DNA of 64,000 bases from Cyanobacterium sp. HL-69 (GCA_002813895.1 CP024912.1:434001-498000), one strand, 5' to 3'. Positions 27,403 through 37,542 are shown, numbered from the stretch's first letter. A program made the numbers and translations. The notes: generated by a model from the letters alone, not told the origin.

Positions 27403-28743
27403 ATGGGTAAAAACAACGATCGCAAAAAAAATAAGGGCTGGTATAGATGGCTATCTCCAGGCATTTCTGTAAAACGTTGGTTAGTTATCAGTTTATTAGG
27501 TGTGCTATTCACTCTCTTAGGATTGGCTATCTGGGTAAAGCTAACCCCAGTGAATCGTTTGATTGAGTTTTTAATTGATTTACTCAATGGCATCACCAAT
27601 GTAATTCCCAATTATATCTCTGGGCCACTGGCTTTTTTTATCGGTATTTTTCTTTTATACTGGGGACAAAAGGGTGCTTTTGGTTCTATTACAGATGTCC
27701 TACAACCTGAAAATGATCAACAGTTGATTGATGTGTTGTGGAATCGTCGTCAGCGAAATAAGGGTATGAAAATTGTTGCCCTTGGGGGTGGTACAGGTTT
27801 ATCAACTCTGTTGCGAGGAATCAAAAAGTATAGTGGTAATGTTACCGCAGTGGTGACGGTGGCTGACGATGGAGGCTCATCGGGGATTTTGCGTCGGGAG
27901 TTGGGGGTGTTGCCCCCTGGAGATATTCGTAATTGCATTGCCGCTTTAGCTAATGAGGAAACCCTATTAACGGAGTTATTTCAGTATCGTTTTCAGGAGG
28001 GGGAGGGATTAAAAAATCATAGTTTTGGCAATTTATTTTTGACGGCGATGACCGATATTACCCATGATTTGGAAAAAGGTATTGATGCTAGTGCCAAGGT
28101 GTTGGCTATTACGGGGCGGGTTTTACCTGCTACGTTAGATAACGTTACTTTATGGGCAAAATATGCCGATGGTTCTATGGTACATGGGGAGTCACAAATT
28201 CCCGAAAAACGACAAAAAATAGTTGATTTTGGTTGTAAGCCTCAGTTTCCGAAAGCTGTACCATCGGTGTTAAAGGCTATTGAACAAGCGGAATATATCA
28301 TTTTAGGGCCAGGAAGTTTATATACCAGCGTGATTCCTAATCTATTGATACCTGAAATTAGAAGTGCGATCGCCCGTAGTTCTGTGCCTAAAATATATGT
28401 ATGTAATATTATGACCCAACCAGGGGAAACCGATGGCTATACCGTGGCGGATCATATTCGTGCCATTGACACCATTTGTGGAGTACAATTATTCGATGCG
28501 GTATTAGTCCAAGGGCGATCGCCATCTGCCGATGCCTTGAGAGTATATGCCAATGAATATTCCCATCCCGTATATTTGGACAGGGAGGAAGTAAAAAAAT
28601 TGGGCAGAAGAATCGTACAGGTTAACGTGATGAGTGAAAATCCTGACAACTTCAGCATCCGTCATGACCCTATTTTACTTAGTAAAGCCTTGATTAGATG
28701 GTATAGTCGCAGACCAAAATATAAATTTTGGGATAATGATTAA
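27403..28743 (+). CDS. YvcK/CofD-like gluconeogenesis factor, membrane-anchored
   Basis: A 446-residue protein. Two hydrophobic segments at about 23-46 and 64-82 anchor it, an addition absent in the Bacillus YvcK. The CofD-like domain starts near 121 with [20 protein letters not shown], then [23 protein letters not shown] and NHSFGNLFL. Family members bind UDP-sugars and affect gluconeogenic growth and wall synthesis. It follows pfkA on the same strand with a 52-base gap, which fits a link with central carbon metabolism. Not a true LPPG transferase because F420-pathway partners are absent nearby. Confidence 0.9.
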   Translation: MGKNNDRKKNKGWYRWLSPGISVKRWLVISLLGVLFTLLGLAIWVKLTPVNRLIEFLIDLLNGITNVIPNYISGPLAFFIGIFLLYWGQKGAFGSITDVLQPENDQQLIDVLWNRRQRNKGMKIVALGGGTGLSTLLRGIKKYSGNVTAVVTVADDGGSSGILRRELGVLPPGDIRNCIAALANEETLLTELFQYRFQEGEGLKNHSFGNLFLTAMTDITHDLEKGIDASAKVLAITGRVLPATLDNVTLWAKYADGSMVHGESQIPEKRQKIVDFGCKPQFPKAVPSVLKAIEQAEYIILGPGSLYTSVIPNLLIPEIRSAIARSSVPKIYVCNIMTQPGETDGYTVADHIRAIDTICGVQLFDAVLVQGRSPSADALRVYANEYSHPVYLDREEVKKLGRRIVQVNVMSENPDNFSIRHDPILLSKALIRWYSRRPKYKFWDND

Positions 28744-28791
28744 TTAAAACAAAAAAACTATCTCTTGCCCTTAATTACTCCACTTTTTTAC

Positions 28792-29187
28792 CTAAATACC
28801 ATGAAGTTGAGGTAACTTTAGACCATTACTCCCCTTTTCCTCCAACAATTGCCCATAAAATATTTTTGTTTCTTCTGGGTCAATTTTTTGTAAAGCCATC
28901 AAAAGAGCATAACTATCATCAGTAAAAGCGAGAATATCTAAATCATAGTATGTGGGTTCAAACTCTGCTAACTTACAAATACCTTCCCCCAGTAAAATAG
29001 CCGCCCCGCGCCAATTACCATTACTAAGGTGATAGCAACCCACCGCAATTTGTAAAATACCTTGATAAAACTTTTTTTCCGTCTCAGGGGCTTCCATCCA
29101 AATTTCTTCTAGGGTGTCATGACAGGCATAAAATTCTCCTGTATTTAATTGATTAATTCCTTTTTGTAATTGTTTCGTTATGGTCAT
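28792..29187 (-). CDS. DUF309 domain protein
   Basis: A 131-residue helical protein with the DUF309 signature ACHDTLEEIWMEAP near 22-35 and KFYQGILQIAVGCYHLSNGNWRGA near 39-62, which contains the HDxxExxW pattern. The family is small and broadly conserved, function unknown. It is downstream of pnp on the same strand, but two hairpins in the 116-base spacer suggest most transcripts from pnp stop first. Confidence 0.88.
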   Translation of the reverse strand: MTITKQLQKGINQLNTGEFYACHDTLEEIWMEAPETEKKFYQGILQIAVGCYHLSNGNWRGAAILLGEGICKLAEFEPTYYDLDILAFTDDSYALLMALQKIDPEETKIFYGQLLEEKGSNGLKLPQLHGI

Positions 29188-29199
29188 TTATCATCACCG

Positions 29200-29229
29200 A
29201 AAAAATAGGGGTTGAAAAGTTTTCAACCC
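29200..29229 (-). terminator. intrinsic terminator 2 downstream of pnp
   Basis: On the minus strand a 10-base stem GGGTTGAAAA/TTTTCAACCC with a one-base centre is followed by CTATTTTTTC. It sits just before the DUF309 gene. Confidence 0.7.
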
Positions 29230-29254
29230 TTTAAAATTAGACTTTTAATTGTTA

Positions 29255-29297
29255 GAAAAAAATAGGCAAAAAAACATTTTAAATCTAATTGCCTATC
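29255..29297 (-). terminator. intrinsic terminator 1 downstream of pnp
   Basis: On the minus strand ATAGGCAA pairs with TTGCCTAT around a 19-base loop and is followed directly by a T-run (A-run 29255-29262 on the plus strand). It starts 7 bases past the pnp stop. Confidence 0.65.
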
Positions 29298-29303
29298 CAA
29301 TTA

Positions 29304-31466
29304 TTAAGCCTCAGCTTCTTGACGAGCTACCGCAGCTTGTTCTGGATGAATACCTAAACGGGTGAGGTTTAAACGTCCACGGTTATCAAAACCACGAATT
29401 TTTACCACAATTTCATCACCGATGTTCACCTCATCTTCCACTTTGCCGACTCTGTGTTCGGCTAGTTGGGAAATATGAATCATTCCTTCTTTGCCGGGTA
29501 AAACTTCCACAAAGGCGCCGATGTCAATGAGACGAGTTACTTTACCCAAATATACATCCCCTTCATTGAGTTTGCGGGTCATGGTTTGGATAATGCGCTT
29601 GGCTTGACTAGCTCTTTCGGCTTGTACAGCACAGATGGTAACGGTGCCATCATCGCTGATGTCGATTTTTGAGCCAGTTTGCTCGGTAATACTCTTGATG
29701 GTTTTACCCCCAGGCCCAATGACTAAACCAATCATTTCAGGATCAATTTTCATGGTCATCAAACGAGGAGCAAAGGGAGATAATTCCTTGCGGGGTTCGC
29801 CGATGGGTTTGAGCATTTCTTGGAGGATATGTAAACGGGCGGTTTTTGCCTGTCTGATGGCGTTAGCAATGGTTTCTAGCTCTAAACCAGTGATTTTCAT
29901 GTCCATCTGGAGGGCGGTGATACCTTCATCGGTACCTGCCACTTTAAAGTCCATATCTCCTAGGAAGTCTTCTATGCCTTGAATATCGGTAAGGATGCGA
30001 ACTTCATCCCCTTCTTTGATCAAGCCCATGGCGGCTCCGCTTACGGGTTTGGTGAGGGGTACTCCTGCATCCATTAGGGCGAGGGTAGAGCCACACACAG
30101 ACCCCATGGAGGTTGATCCGTTGGAGGATAGCACCTCAGATACAACTCGAATCACATAGGGAAATTCTGCTTTGGGAGGTAGTACAGGAACGATCGCCCT
30201 TTCGGCTAAGGCACCATGTCCGATTTCCCGACGACCGGGCGATCGCAATGGTTTTGTTTCACCCACAGAATAAGGGGGGAAGTTGTAGTGGTGAAGATAG
30301 CGTTTTTCCACATCAGGATGAAGGTCATCGGCTAAATCTTGGGCATCTCCGGGGGTGCCGAGGGTAGCAATGGACAAGACTTGGGTTAAGCCCCTTTGGA
30401 AAAGACCACTACCATGAACCCTAGGGGGCAATAAACGTACCCGAGAAGAGATGGGGCGCACTTCATCAAGTTTACGTCCATCAACCCTAACGCCATCCTC
30501 AATAATTTGCAGACGCATTAGTTTTTTGGTCAACTGCTTAAAGAGGTTGCCTAATAGTTTAGGATTGTCGGTAATGGCCACCTTGATGGGATCTTCCTCT
30601 GGTAAAGGGGCGATCGCACTTTCTACCACATTAGCTTTAACCACATCGAGGGCTTCATCTCTGGCTTTTTTGTCAAAGTCAAAATTAGAAAGAACCTTCT
30701 TAATTTCGTCAGTACACTTATCAGCGATGAGCTTTTCAAGATCCACATTAGAATCCGCATCGGGTTTAGATTCCACCACCAATTCGATGCCCAACTCTTG
30801 GATTAAATCCTTTTGAGCCTGAATAAGTTCTAAAATTGCTTCATAACCAAAGTCGATGGCTTCGATAATGTCCTGCTCAGGAAGTTGATTTGCCCCGGCT
30901 TCCACCATGACAACCCCATCAGGAGTACCTGCCACCACAAGATCTAGATCGCCATTTTCAATTTCCTCGAAGGTGGGATTAATGATAAATTCATCTTTTA
31001 CTAAACCAACCCTTACCGCCGCCATGGGGCCAGCAAAAGGAATTTGAGCCACCAAAGTAGCAATGGATGCCCCCGTTACTGCTAAAACGTCAGGAGGAAC
31101 ATTCTCATCCATGGATAGGGTAGCCGCCACAATTTGTAAATCATCCCTTAACCAAGAAGGAAAGAGAGGACGCATGGGGCGATCGATCAAACGACTGGTG
31201 AGAGTCGCTTTTTCTGGTGGTCTTCCCTCACGGCGTAAAAAACCTCCTGGGATACGTCCCGCTGCATATAATCTCTCCTCATAGTCAACGGTTAAAGGTA
31301 AAAAATCTATGCCTTCTCTGCCCTGAGAACGAGTGGCTGTAACGAAAACGGATGTTTCTCCTGCTTCGATTAATACTGATCCTCCTGCTTGAGGTGCTAA
31401 CAACCCTACTTTTATTTTTATATCTCTTCCTTCAAAAAAAGATATTGACTTATCATATTCTTCCAT
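29304..31466 (-). CDS. pnp: polynucleotide phosphorylase
   Basis: It degrades RNA 3'-5' with phosphate and can add tails; in cyanobacteria PNPase is also the main polyadenylating enzyme. Two RNase PH domains occupy about 10-225 and 320-540 (with FDRGLTQ-like [15 protein letters not shown] and the catalytic [15 protein letters not shown]), a KH domain is near 565-620 ([15 protein letters not shown]), and an S1 domain near 630-700 ([20 protein letters not shown]). At 720 residues it is full length. The two hairpins following it separate it from the DUF309 gene. No rpsO gene is upstream here. Confidence 0.97.
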   Translation of the reverse strand: MEEYDKSISFFEGRDIKIKVGLLAPQAGGSVLIEAGETSVFVTATRSQGREGIDFLPLTVDYEERLYAAGRIPGGFLRREGRPPEKATLTSRLIDRPMRPLFPSWLRDDLQIVAATLSMDENVPPDVLAVTGASIATLVAQIPFAGPMAAVRVGLVKDEFIINPTFEEIENGDLDLVVAGTPDGVVMVEAGANQLPEQDIIEAIDFGYEAILELIQAQKDLIQELGIELVVESKPDADSNVDLEKLIADKCTDEIKKVLSNFDFDKKARDEALDVVKANVVESAIAPLPEEDPIKVAITDNPKLLGNLFKQLTKKLMRLQIIEDGVRVDGRKLDEVRPISSRVRLLPPRVHGSGLFQRGLTQVLSIATLGTPGDAQDLADDLHPDVEKRYLHHYNFPPYSVGETKPLRSPGRREIGHGALAERAIVPVLPPKAEFPYVIRVVSEVLSSNGSTSMGSVCGSTLALMDAGVPLTKPVSGAAMGLIKEGDEVRILTDIQGIEDFLGDMDFKVAGTDEGITALQMDMKITGLELETIANAIRQAKTARLHILQEMLKPIGEPRKELSPFAPRLMTMKIDPEMIGLVIGPGGKTIKSITEQTGSKIDISDDGTVTICAVQAERASQAKRIIQTMTRKLNEGDVYLGKVTRLIDIGAFVEVLPGKEGMIHISQLAEHRVGKVEDEVNIGDEIVVKIRGFDNRGRLNLTRLGIHPEQAAVARQEAEA

Positions 31467-31572
31467 TCAAGTTTTTCCTTATTCTTCATTTCTCTATCAC
31501 CTAATGATCGTAGCACGGAGAACGTTAATTCATGGGGATAATTCTTGAATTAAGGTTTAACAGAGCATCGGC

Positions 31573-31600
31573 AATAGGGAATAGGCAATGGGCAATGGTG
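31573..31600 (+). repeat. heptamer repeat between slt-like gene and pnp
   Basis: AATAGGG-AATAGGC-AATGGGC-AATGGTG in 7-base phase ends 7 bases before the stop-codon side of the transglycosylase gene. Confidence 0.8.
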
Positions 31601-31607
31601 ATTAACT

Positions 31608-33785
31608 TTAGCTGTCATTGCCAAAGTTAATTAAACCAGAGGTTTCGCTATCGGGTTGATAGAGGTTGACATAGTTCCAATAGTTGCCAAAAACCGTTTC
31701 TACATAACCTTTGGTTTCGGGAAAGGGGATATTTTCTACAAATTGATCAAAATCCCTGAGATCAAATCTTTCCATCCAACTATCTACATTGCTAGGTCCT
31801 GCGTTGTAACTGGCGATCGCCAAGAGGGAGTTATTGTCATATTTGCGGTGGGTATAATCTAAATACCACGTTCCCAAATTAATATTATCATTGGGGTCAG
31901 TCAAAGAATATTCCTCCAACTCAATTTGAGGGGCTATCCATTCCCCCGTGTCAGGCATCACCTGCATCAACCCTGTGGCTCCTACCGCAGACTGAATAAG
32001 GGGCTGAAACCTCGACTCTTGACGCATAAGAGCGGTAACAAGGAAAGGATTAAGGTTTCTTTGGGATGACCATTCCACAATCAAATCTTTGTAGGGCATG
32101 GGAAAAAGAGCGTACCAATATTCAGGACTACGGCGTAAAATTTGCCATTGGCGCAAATCATCAGGATTTTCTCTGGTGCTTAAACTCCAAATGAGACTGA
32201 TACTTTGTAAATATTCTCCGTCCAGTTGTTTCAACACCCCTTGGGTAAATTGTTCCGTAACCGTTATATTATCAGGATCTGATAATTCTGCTTCAAAAAG
32301 GGCGATCGCATCTTCATCTTCCCCTAGCAAATATAACTCCTTAAACATCGTTGAACCTCCGGGGGGAATGGAGCGCACCGCAGGAAGTTCCACCTCAAAG
32401 GTTAAATCTCGCACCGTAGTAAAATCTCCCACCCCACGACCTAAACTAACTGCTGAACGCCAAGCATAATAAGAATGGGGATGTTCTTCTAAGACAAATT
32501 CAAAGGCCTTTTGGGCTTCCTCGGTTTGCCCCAAACTCTGTGCCCATTTACCTACCCAAAAAGACGCACGGGGGGTAATACTGGCTTCGGGATTATTAAC
32601 ACCAATTTCTTGCGCCCACTGCCAAGCGGAGACTAAATCATTATTTTGCACGAAATCTTGGGCAATTTGCCAACGAAAATCGGCAGCTTCATCGGATTGA
32701 GGATAATTACTAATAACTTGATTTCTCACTGCACTAGCTTCATCTCCTCTACCTTCACTACTTAGGAGAGCAAATTTTTGGTCTAGTGCTTCGGGGGCTT
32801 CATCAGGAAAGTTTTGAGCCACTTGATCTAAATAGCCTATGGCTTGATCCGTTGAAACAAGGGTGGCTAAGCGACGCAAACCTAGAGCGGTTTGAGGTTC
32901 GTTGGGGTATTCTTCAATCAGTTTTTGATAAGCGGGGATAGCAAGGGTTTCGGCTTCTCCTACCTGATAACCCCTAGCGATACGATAAAGATTTTCGGCA
33001 CTAGAGGGGGCATTTTCGTAGGCTTCGGCACTTTTTCTAAATTGTCCTCTTGCCCAATAACCATCACCGATTATCTGCCATTGGGCTGGTTCTAATTCTT
33101 CTTGATAGTCACTGGTTAGTTTGTCTCGAAAGCCATCACTACGGGAACTTAAATCATATTGAGCGATGGTTAATAATAGTTCTTTTTGGTTGGGATTTTG
33201 GCCTAATAGTTCGTAAATAATTTCCTTTGTGCGTGGATGTTGGGGAAACTTGGCGATCGCCCTTTGCCAATATTCTGGCTCTTCTTGCCCAAGACGAAAA
33301 TAACCCTCCACACTTACTGGGGAGTCGGGATAATCATTAATTAATTTTTCCCAATGCTGTTTCGCTCTTAAGTTATCGTTAGTTAACTCCAATGCCCTGC
33401 CCTGACGTAGGACAATGTAAGGGGCAACAATGGGATATTGATTCTCTAAATTTCTGAGATAATTCCACGCCTGTCCCCCGTCAAAATCGGTTCTAATTAA
33501 ATCATTAGCCAGTAAATATCTAGCCCTAGCCCTATCTAAACTTGCCTCACTGCCATTGGCAATTTCCTCTAATCTTGCTTTTCTGTCTTCTGGACTAACA
33601 TCCGCCAATTCCAATACCTCAGAAGGCGCATCAAGGCGATATTCTGGTCTTTCTTCTAGGCGAGGGGCTATGACATTATCCCACAAATTTCCCAACTGGG
33701 GCGTTAATATGGTGGCACCAATGATACCCACGATAAACAGTAGTATGGTAGATAGAGGCAGAATTAGTTTTTTACTTTTCTTCAT
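31608..33785 (-). CDS. Slt-type soluble lytic transglycosylase
   Basis: A 725-residue peptidoglycan lytic transglycosylase. An N-terminal signal/anchor helix (about 6-27) sends it to the periplasm. A long helical superhelix with TPR-like repeats covers about 60-560 (YPNEPQTALGLRRLATL, AAADFRWQIAQDFVQ type units). The C-terminal SLT domain at about 580-700 contains ALMRQESRFQPLIQSAVGA with the catalytic Glu in RQESRF, then GLMQVMPDTGEWI and ASYNAGPSNVDSW. It cuts glycan strands to 1,6-anhydro ends. The upstream ABC ATPase on the same strand lies 77 bases away. Confidence 0.95.
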   Translation of the reverse strand: MKKSKKLILPLSTILLFIVGIIGATILTPQLGNLWDNVIAPRLEERPEYRLDAPSEVLELADVSPEDRKARLEEIANGSEASLDRARARYLLANDLIRTDFDGGQAWNYLRNLENQYPIVAPYIVLRQGRALELTNDNLRAKQHWEKLINDYPDSPVSVEGYFRLGQEEPEYWQRAIAKFPQHPRTKEIIYELLGQNPNQKELLLTIAQYDLSSRSDGFRDKLTSDYQEELEPAQWQIIGDGYWARGQFRKSAEAYENAPSSAENLYRIARGYQVGEAETLAIPAYQKLIEEYPNEPQTALGLRRLATLVSTDQAIGYLDQVAQNFPDEAPEALDQKFALLSSEGRGDEASAVRNQVISNYPQSDEAADFRWQIAQDFVQNNDLVSAWQWAQEIGVNNPEASITPRASFWVGKWAQSLGQTEEAQKAFEFVLEEHPHSYYAWRSAVSLGRGVGDFTTVRDLTFEVELPAVRSIPPGGSTMFKELYLLGEDEDAIALFEAELSDPDNITVTEQFTQGVLKQLDGEYLQSISLIWSLSTRENPDDLRQWQILRRSPEYWYALFPMPYKDLIVEWSSQRNLNPFLVTALMRQESRFQPLIQSAVGATGLMQVMPDTGEWIAPQIELEEYSLTDPNDNINLGTWYLDYTHRKYDNNSLLAIASYNAGPSNVDSWMERFDLRDFDQFVENIPFPETKGYVETVFGNYWNYVNLYQPDSETSGLINFGNDS

Positions 33786-33862
33786 AAATAGCTATAGACT
33801 AGATGTTATGGCAATGAGGCATGGGAAGAACCCAGAATTATTCATTCTCAATGAGCAACTGT

Positions 33863-34705
33863 TTAAAGTTGGTGTCCTGTTAATTTTACAAAAATATCTT
33901 CTAGGTTGGAGGGACGAATCATAATTCCTGTTCTATCTTCAATATTATTAACATATTCGTTGGCTTCTTGAGTGGTGGGAAAAAATTGGTAATCAATGCG
34001 ATCGCCCTTCTGAGTTACCATGATACCCTGTCCATATTTTTGTTTAAAATCTTCCACCGTACCCAATTCTATCAACTGCCCAGCGTCAATGATACCAACC
34101 CTTTCACACAAAAATTCTACTTCCTCCATATAGTGGGTGGTGAGTAAAATAGTCATACCCTGACGGTTCAAATCCTTGATAATTTCCCATAAACGACGAC
34201 GGGTTTGCGGATCTAATCCTACCGTAGGTTCATCTAAAAATAATACTTGGGGATTGTGTAGTAACGCTCTGGCAATTTGTAATCTTCTTTTCATGCCCCC
34301 AGAAAGGGTTTTAACTAAGTCTAAACGGCGATCGCCCAATTCCACGTAATCTAACCAACGGTCAATCAATTCCTGTCTCTCGGGGTTAGGGATGTGGTGC
34401 ATTCTGCCGTGAAATTCGAGATTTTCCCACACCGTCAACTCCCCATCAACGCTAGTTTGTTGCAAAACTACCCCAATATTACGCTTTACCCTTTCAGGAG
34501 ACTTTGCCAAATCATATCCTGCCACCTCAATGGTACCCCGACTAGGAAGAGCAAGGGTGATTAACATTTTGATAGTCGTTGATTTTCCCGCACCATTAGG
34601 CCCTAATAAACCAAAGATTTCCCCCGATTTAATTTCAAAGGACAAATCATTAACTACAGGTACTTTATTATATATTTTAGTTACTTTATTAAGTCTTACA
34701 GCCAC
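33863..34705 (-). CDS. DrrA-type ABC transporter ATPase
   Basis: A 280-residue ATPase of the ABC-2/daunorubicin-resistance group. Walker A GLLGPNGAGKSTTIKM is at 33-48, Q-loop VVLQQTS near 79, signature LSGGMKRRLQIARALL near 137-152, Walker B VLFLDEPTVGLDPQTRRRLW and H-loop TTHYMEE follow. The C-terminal domain ends in PSNLEDIFVKLTG, typical of DrrA. The start codon is GTG at 34703-34705. No permease is adjacent; the ABC-2 permease at 6360 is a candidate partner. The petJ gene is divergent. Confidence 0.93.
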   Translation of the reverse strand: MAVRLNKVTKIYNKVPVVNDLSFEIKSGEIFGLLGPNGAGKSTTIKMLITLALPSRGTIEVAGYDLAKSPERVKRNIGVVLQQTSVDGELTVWENLEFHGRMHHIPNPERQELIDRWLDYVELGDRRLDLVKTLSGGMKRRLQIARALLHNPQVLFLDEPTVGLDPQTRRRLWEIIKDLNRQGMTILLTTHYMEEVEFLCERVGIIDAGQLIELGTVEDFKQKYGQGIMVTQKGDRIDYQFFPTTQEANEYVNNIEDRTGIMIRPSNLEDIFVKLTGHQL

Positions 34706-34808
34706 AATTTATTTATTAAAATGATGATTAATTTAGCTAAATTACTATTTTAATGGTTCTGAGAATTGTGCCTAAATTGTAAAGAATAATTACAAACCCC
34801 TTAAAATT

Positions 34809-34819
34809 GACAAATTGTC
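34809..34819. promoter_or_regulatory. possible PetR (BlaI-type) operator before petJ
   Basis: GACAAATTGTC has the form GAC-N5-GTC, which as I recall is the half-site pattern for the copper-responsive PetR regulator of petE/petJ in Synechocystis. It overlaps a TTGACA box at 34807-34812 and lies 65 bases before the petJ ATG. A second TTGACA is at 34822-34827. Confidence 0.45.
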
Positions 34820-34883
34820 TTTTGACAGCAAAGGTTGCACTCAGAAAAAATAAGAAAAGAAACAAAAAATCTCTTAAGACACA

Positions 34884-35219
34884 ATGAAGAAAATTATTAG
34901 CCTAATCTTATTATTAACAACCTTCGTTAGCTTTTCCTTCACCAGCCCTGCCCTTGCCGGAGATGTTGGCAACGGTGCCGCCATTTTTAGTGCCAACTGT
35001 GCCGCTTGTCACATGGGTGGTAGAAATGTAGTAAATGCAGCCAAAACTTTACAAAAAGAAGACCTAGAAAAATATGATATGTATTCCCTCGAAAAAATTA
35101 TATATCAAGTAAATAAAGGAAAAGCAGCTATGCCAGCATTCCTAGGACGTTTAGATGAGCAACAAATCGAAGATGTAGCCAGTTACGTTTTAGCCCAAGC
35201 TGAAAAAGGCTGGAAATAA
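34884..35219 (+). CDS. petJ: cytochrome c6
   Basis: A soluble lumenal electron carrier between cytochrome b6f and photosystem I (or cytochrome oxidase), the copper-free substitute for plastocyanin. A Sec signal peptide covers residues 1-25 with the cleavage motif SPALA before GDVGNGA. Heme attachment is C39-A-A-C42-H43, and the axial methionine is M83 in AAMPAFLG. The C-terminus [11 protein letters not shown] is typical. The mature protein is 86 residues. Regulation by copper is expected, and a candidate operator is present upstream. Confidence 0.97.
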   Translation: MKKIISLILLLTTFVSFSFTSPALAGDVGNGAAIFSANCAACHMGGRNVVNAAKTLQKEDLEKYDMYSLEKIIYQVNKGKAAMPAFLGRLDEQQIEDVASYVLAQAEKGWK

Positions 35220-35252
35220 AAGGACTTAAATTTTAAGGAGAATTTCTTGTCC

Positions 35253-35278
35253 GTTGGGTGGAGGCAACAAAACCCAAC
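35253..35278. repeat. GTTGGGT/ACCCAAC hairpin
   Basis: A 7-base stem (35253-35259 with 35272-35278) 34 bases past the petJ stop. Same family as 12877, 13687 and 26059. The following bases are A-rich, so it is a doubtful terminator. Confidence 0.65.
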
Positions 35279-35441
35279 AAAAAACCTCAGCATAACTAGG
35301 GTGCTCTGAAATTTTTTTTAGTTAGGCTTGGGAATATTTTACAATTTTTGTGGTCAATTATTTATCGTATTCGTATCTGTTATATTTGCCAAAGGTTTCG
35401 AGTTTTCAGTAACGCCGACACAATCTTATTTCATTTTTTAA

Positions 35442-35460
35442 CAAGGGATTTAACCCCCTT
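35442..35460. repeat. degenerate CAAGGGG palindrome
   Basis: CAAGGGATTTAACCCCCTT differs from the perfect 20-mer by a few changes but keeps both arms. Confidence 0.6.
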
Positions 35461-35538
35461 TTCTCTAAATCGAAACAGTCAGAAAATATAAAGATTACCA
35501 ATTATCAAGACAGGGGAAAAATCGCATATACTAAATAC

Positions 35539-36117
35539 ATGGCAAGTAACGAAAATAACCCCACCATGTATCAAGAAGAATCTCTGATCAAGAGAAAACC
35601 TAAAGCCCCCCCCGAAAGAAGAACATACGCTTTTTTGGTTGACTTCATTTTAGTCTGGTTAATTTCTTCCCTTGTTACCAATGTTTTCGCAGAATTTCTT
35701 GTTTTTGTACTCCTATGGTTAGTTTTAAGGGTGATTGTGGTGGACAAAAATCAAGGTCAAAGTTTAGGAAGGTGGGCTTTTGACTTAAAAATAATTGATG
35801 CAGAATTAAGCCGTCGCCCATCTCTTCTTAGCCTCACAAAAAGAGAAGGAATTATTAGTATAGTTTCATTTTTGGCAATGATAGGGCTAAAAATAAACTT
35901 TCAAAACTTTATTTCCTTATTATTATTTCTCATCCCTATAATTATTGATGGTTTTACAGCCCTTACCGACGAAGACTATAATCAAGCACTACACGATCGC
36001 ATTTCTAACACTATCATAGTGCAAACAAAAAGAGGATATTCCCTCGATTTACGCATCAAAAAATGGACAAAAGAAGCCCAAAGGGCATGGGAGAAAAATA
36101 GAAAAAAAGTCAGATAA
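35539..36117 (+). CDS. RDD family membrane protein
   Basis: A 192-residue membrane protein. The RDD domain spans about 22-165: the first helix begins with RRTYAFLVDFILVWLISSLV (the Arg-Asp-Asp pattern appears as R..DF), the second segment is FLVFVLLWLVLRVIVV, then NQGQSLGRWAFDLKIID, and a final hydrophobic stretch near 125-145. It ends with the usual ALHDRISNTIIV. Some RDD proteins transport Na+/Li+, but the family is mixed. Charged tails lie at both ends. murD follows 42 bases later. Confidence 0.87.
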   Translation: MASNENNPTMYQEESLIKRKPKAPPERRTYAFLVDFILVWLISSLVTNVFAEFLVFVLLWLVLRVIVVDKNQGQSLGRWAFDLKIIDAELSRRPSLLSLTKREGIISIVSFLAMIGLKINFQNFISLLLFLIPIIIDGFTALTDEDYNQALHDRISNTIIVQTKRGYSLDLRIKKWTKEAQRAWEKNRKKVR

Positions 36118-36159
36118 AATGATACGATCATAAATTGACATCGTACCATTATCACTTGC

Positions 36160-37518
36160 ATGGGAAAAGTAGAGATTATCGGTTTAGGCAAATCAGGTAT
36201 CGGCGCTGCAAAGTTACTCAGAAAAGTAGGCAAAGAAGTAACCATATATGATGCCCGTGAATCTGATAGTTTTCGTCAAATTAAACACAACTTAGCCGAA
36301 GAAAACATTACCGTTGCGTTAGGGCAAAATCTCCCTCTAAATCCCCATAACCTTCCCGAATTGATTGTAGTTAGCCCCGGAGTGCCTTGGGATATTCCTA
36401 TTTTGCAAGAAGCAAGGGCAAAAGGAATTCCTACCATTGGTGAGATGGAATTGGCATGGCGTTATCTCAACTCATCTCCTTGGATTGGCATTACTGGCAC
36501 GAATGGTAAAACTACCACCACTGCTTTAATAGAAGCGATGTTGAAGGCTGGTAAGATCAACGTCTGTGCCTGTGGTAATATCGGTTATGCTGCTTCGGAG
36601 TTGGCCTTAGAATCTTTGGATAATTCCCCTGAATGGGTAGTGGCAGAAATTAGTAGTTATCAAATTGAATCCAGTGTGGAGTTAGCCCCTAAAATAGGAA
36701 TATGGACTACTTTTACTCCTGATCATTTAGAGCGTCATAAAACCCTGAATAACTATTGTTCCATTAAAGCTCAACTTTTGGAACGTTCCCAGAGCAAAAT
36801 TTTTAATGGTGATGATGCCTATATACGCAATTTAGGTTTGGAAAGGGATTGGAAAAATGCTTATTGGACGAGTGTAAGGGGAAAAGATTTTTTACTGGGG
36901 GATGAAAGTCGGGGAGTTTTTCTTCAAGATAGCTGGATTGTGGCTTTTGGGGAATTGATTGCCCCCGTATCACTGTTTAAAATGGTGGGAAGTCATAATC
37001 AACAAAATCTATTATTGGCGGTGGCGGCGGCTAAATTAGCAGGGGTGAGCAAAAGTGCGATCGCCCATACCATCACTTCTTTTTCTGGGGTAGTCCATCG
37101 CCTAGAGTTAATCAAAACCATTGACGGAGTTGATTACATTAATGATAGTAAAGCAACTAATTATGATGCCGCCCAAGTGGGCTTAGAGTCTGTAGCATCT
37201 CCCGTTATTCTCATCGCTGGAGGAAAAGCCAAGGAAGGGGATGACAAGGCTTGGATTAATGTCATTAAGCAGAAGTGTAAAGCGGTATTACTGATAGGGG
37301 AAGCCTCGGATTTGTTTGCCTCTCGTTTAGAAGAGGAAGGGTATAACTATTTTTATAAAGTGGGTGATATGGGTAATGCCATTGTTAAAGCCCAAGAGTT
37401 AGCGAAGGAAACCTGCTCGAAGGTGGTGTTACTTTCCCCTGCCTGTGCTAGTTTTGATCAATATAACAGTTTTGAGGAACGAGGGGAAGACTTCCGCAAT
37501 TTAGTTAATTCTCAGTAA
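36160..37518 (+). CDS. murD: UDP-N-acetylmuramoyl-L-alanine--D-glutamate ligase
   Basis: It adds D-glutamate to UDP-MurNAc-L-Ala in cytoplasmic peptidoglycan synthesis. The Rossmann start EIIGLGKSGIGAAKLL is at 5-20. The ATP loop GTNGKTTT is at 113-120. The central domain has CGNIGYAASELAL and VVAEISSYQIE, and the ligase C-terminal domain has HRLELIKTIDGVDYINDSKATNYDA near 311-335. At 452 residues it is full length. No other mur genes are adjacent; the RDD gene precedes it by 42 bases. Confidence 0.96.
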   Translation: MGKVEIIGLGKSGIGAAKLLRKVGKEVTIYDARESDSFRQIKHNLAEENITVALGQNLPLNPHNLPELIVVSPGVPWDIPILQEARAKGIPTIGEMELAWRYLNSSPWIGITGTNGKTTTTALIEAMLKAGKINVCACGNIGYAASELALESLDNSPEWVVAEISSYQIESSVELAPKIGIWTTFTPDHLERHKTLNNYCSIKAQLLERSQSKIFNGDDAYIRNLGLERDWKNAYWTSVRGKDFLLGDESRGVFLQDSWIVAFGELIAPVSLFKMVGSHNQQNLLLAVAAAKLAGVSKSAIAHTITSFSGVVHRLELIKTIDGVDYINDSKATNYDAAQVGLESVASPVILIAGGKAKEGDDKAWINVIKQKCKAVLLIGEASDLFASRLEEEGYNYFYKVGDMGNAIVKAQELAKETCSKVVLLSPACASFDQYNSFEERGEDFRNLVNSQ

Positions 37519-37542
37519 TTAGAATTTGCTGAAAAAGTGGGA

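Larger units (their letters stand above)
35220..35538. other. 319-base intergenic region after petJ
   Basis: It contains a GTTGGGT/ACCCAAC hairpin (35253-35278) and a degenerate CAAGGGATTTAACCCCCTT element (35442-35460). I see no credible gene. The promoter of the RDD gene should be near its end. Confidence 0.6.

Noticed and set aside
30451-30816. Frame opposite pnp
   Set aside because: Low-complexity Ser/Arg-rich shadow of the PNPase gene.
35236-35310. Short TTG-started frame after AAGGAG downstream of petJ
   Set aside because: Only about 20 codons and it runs through the GTTGGGT hairpin repeat; coding is unlikely despite the ribosome-site-like sequence.
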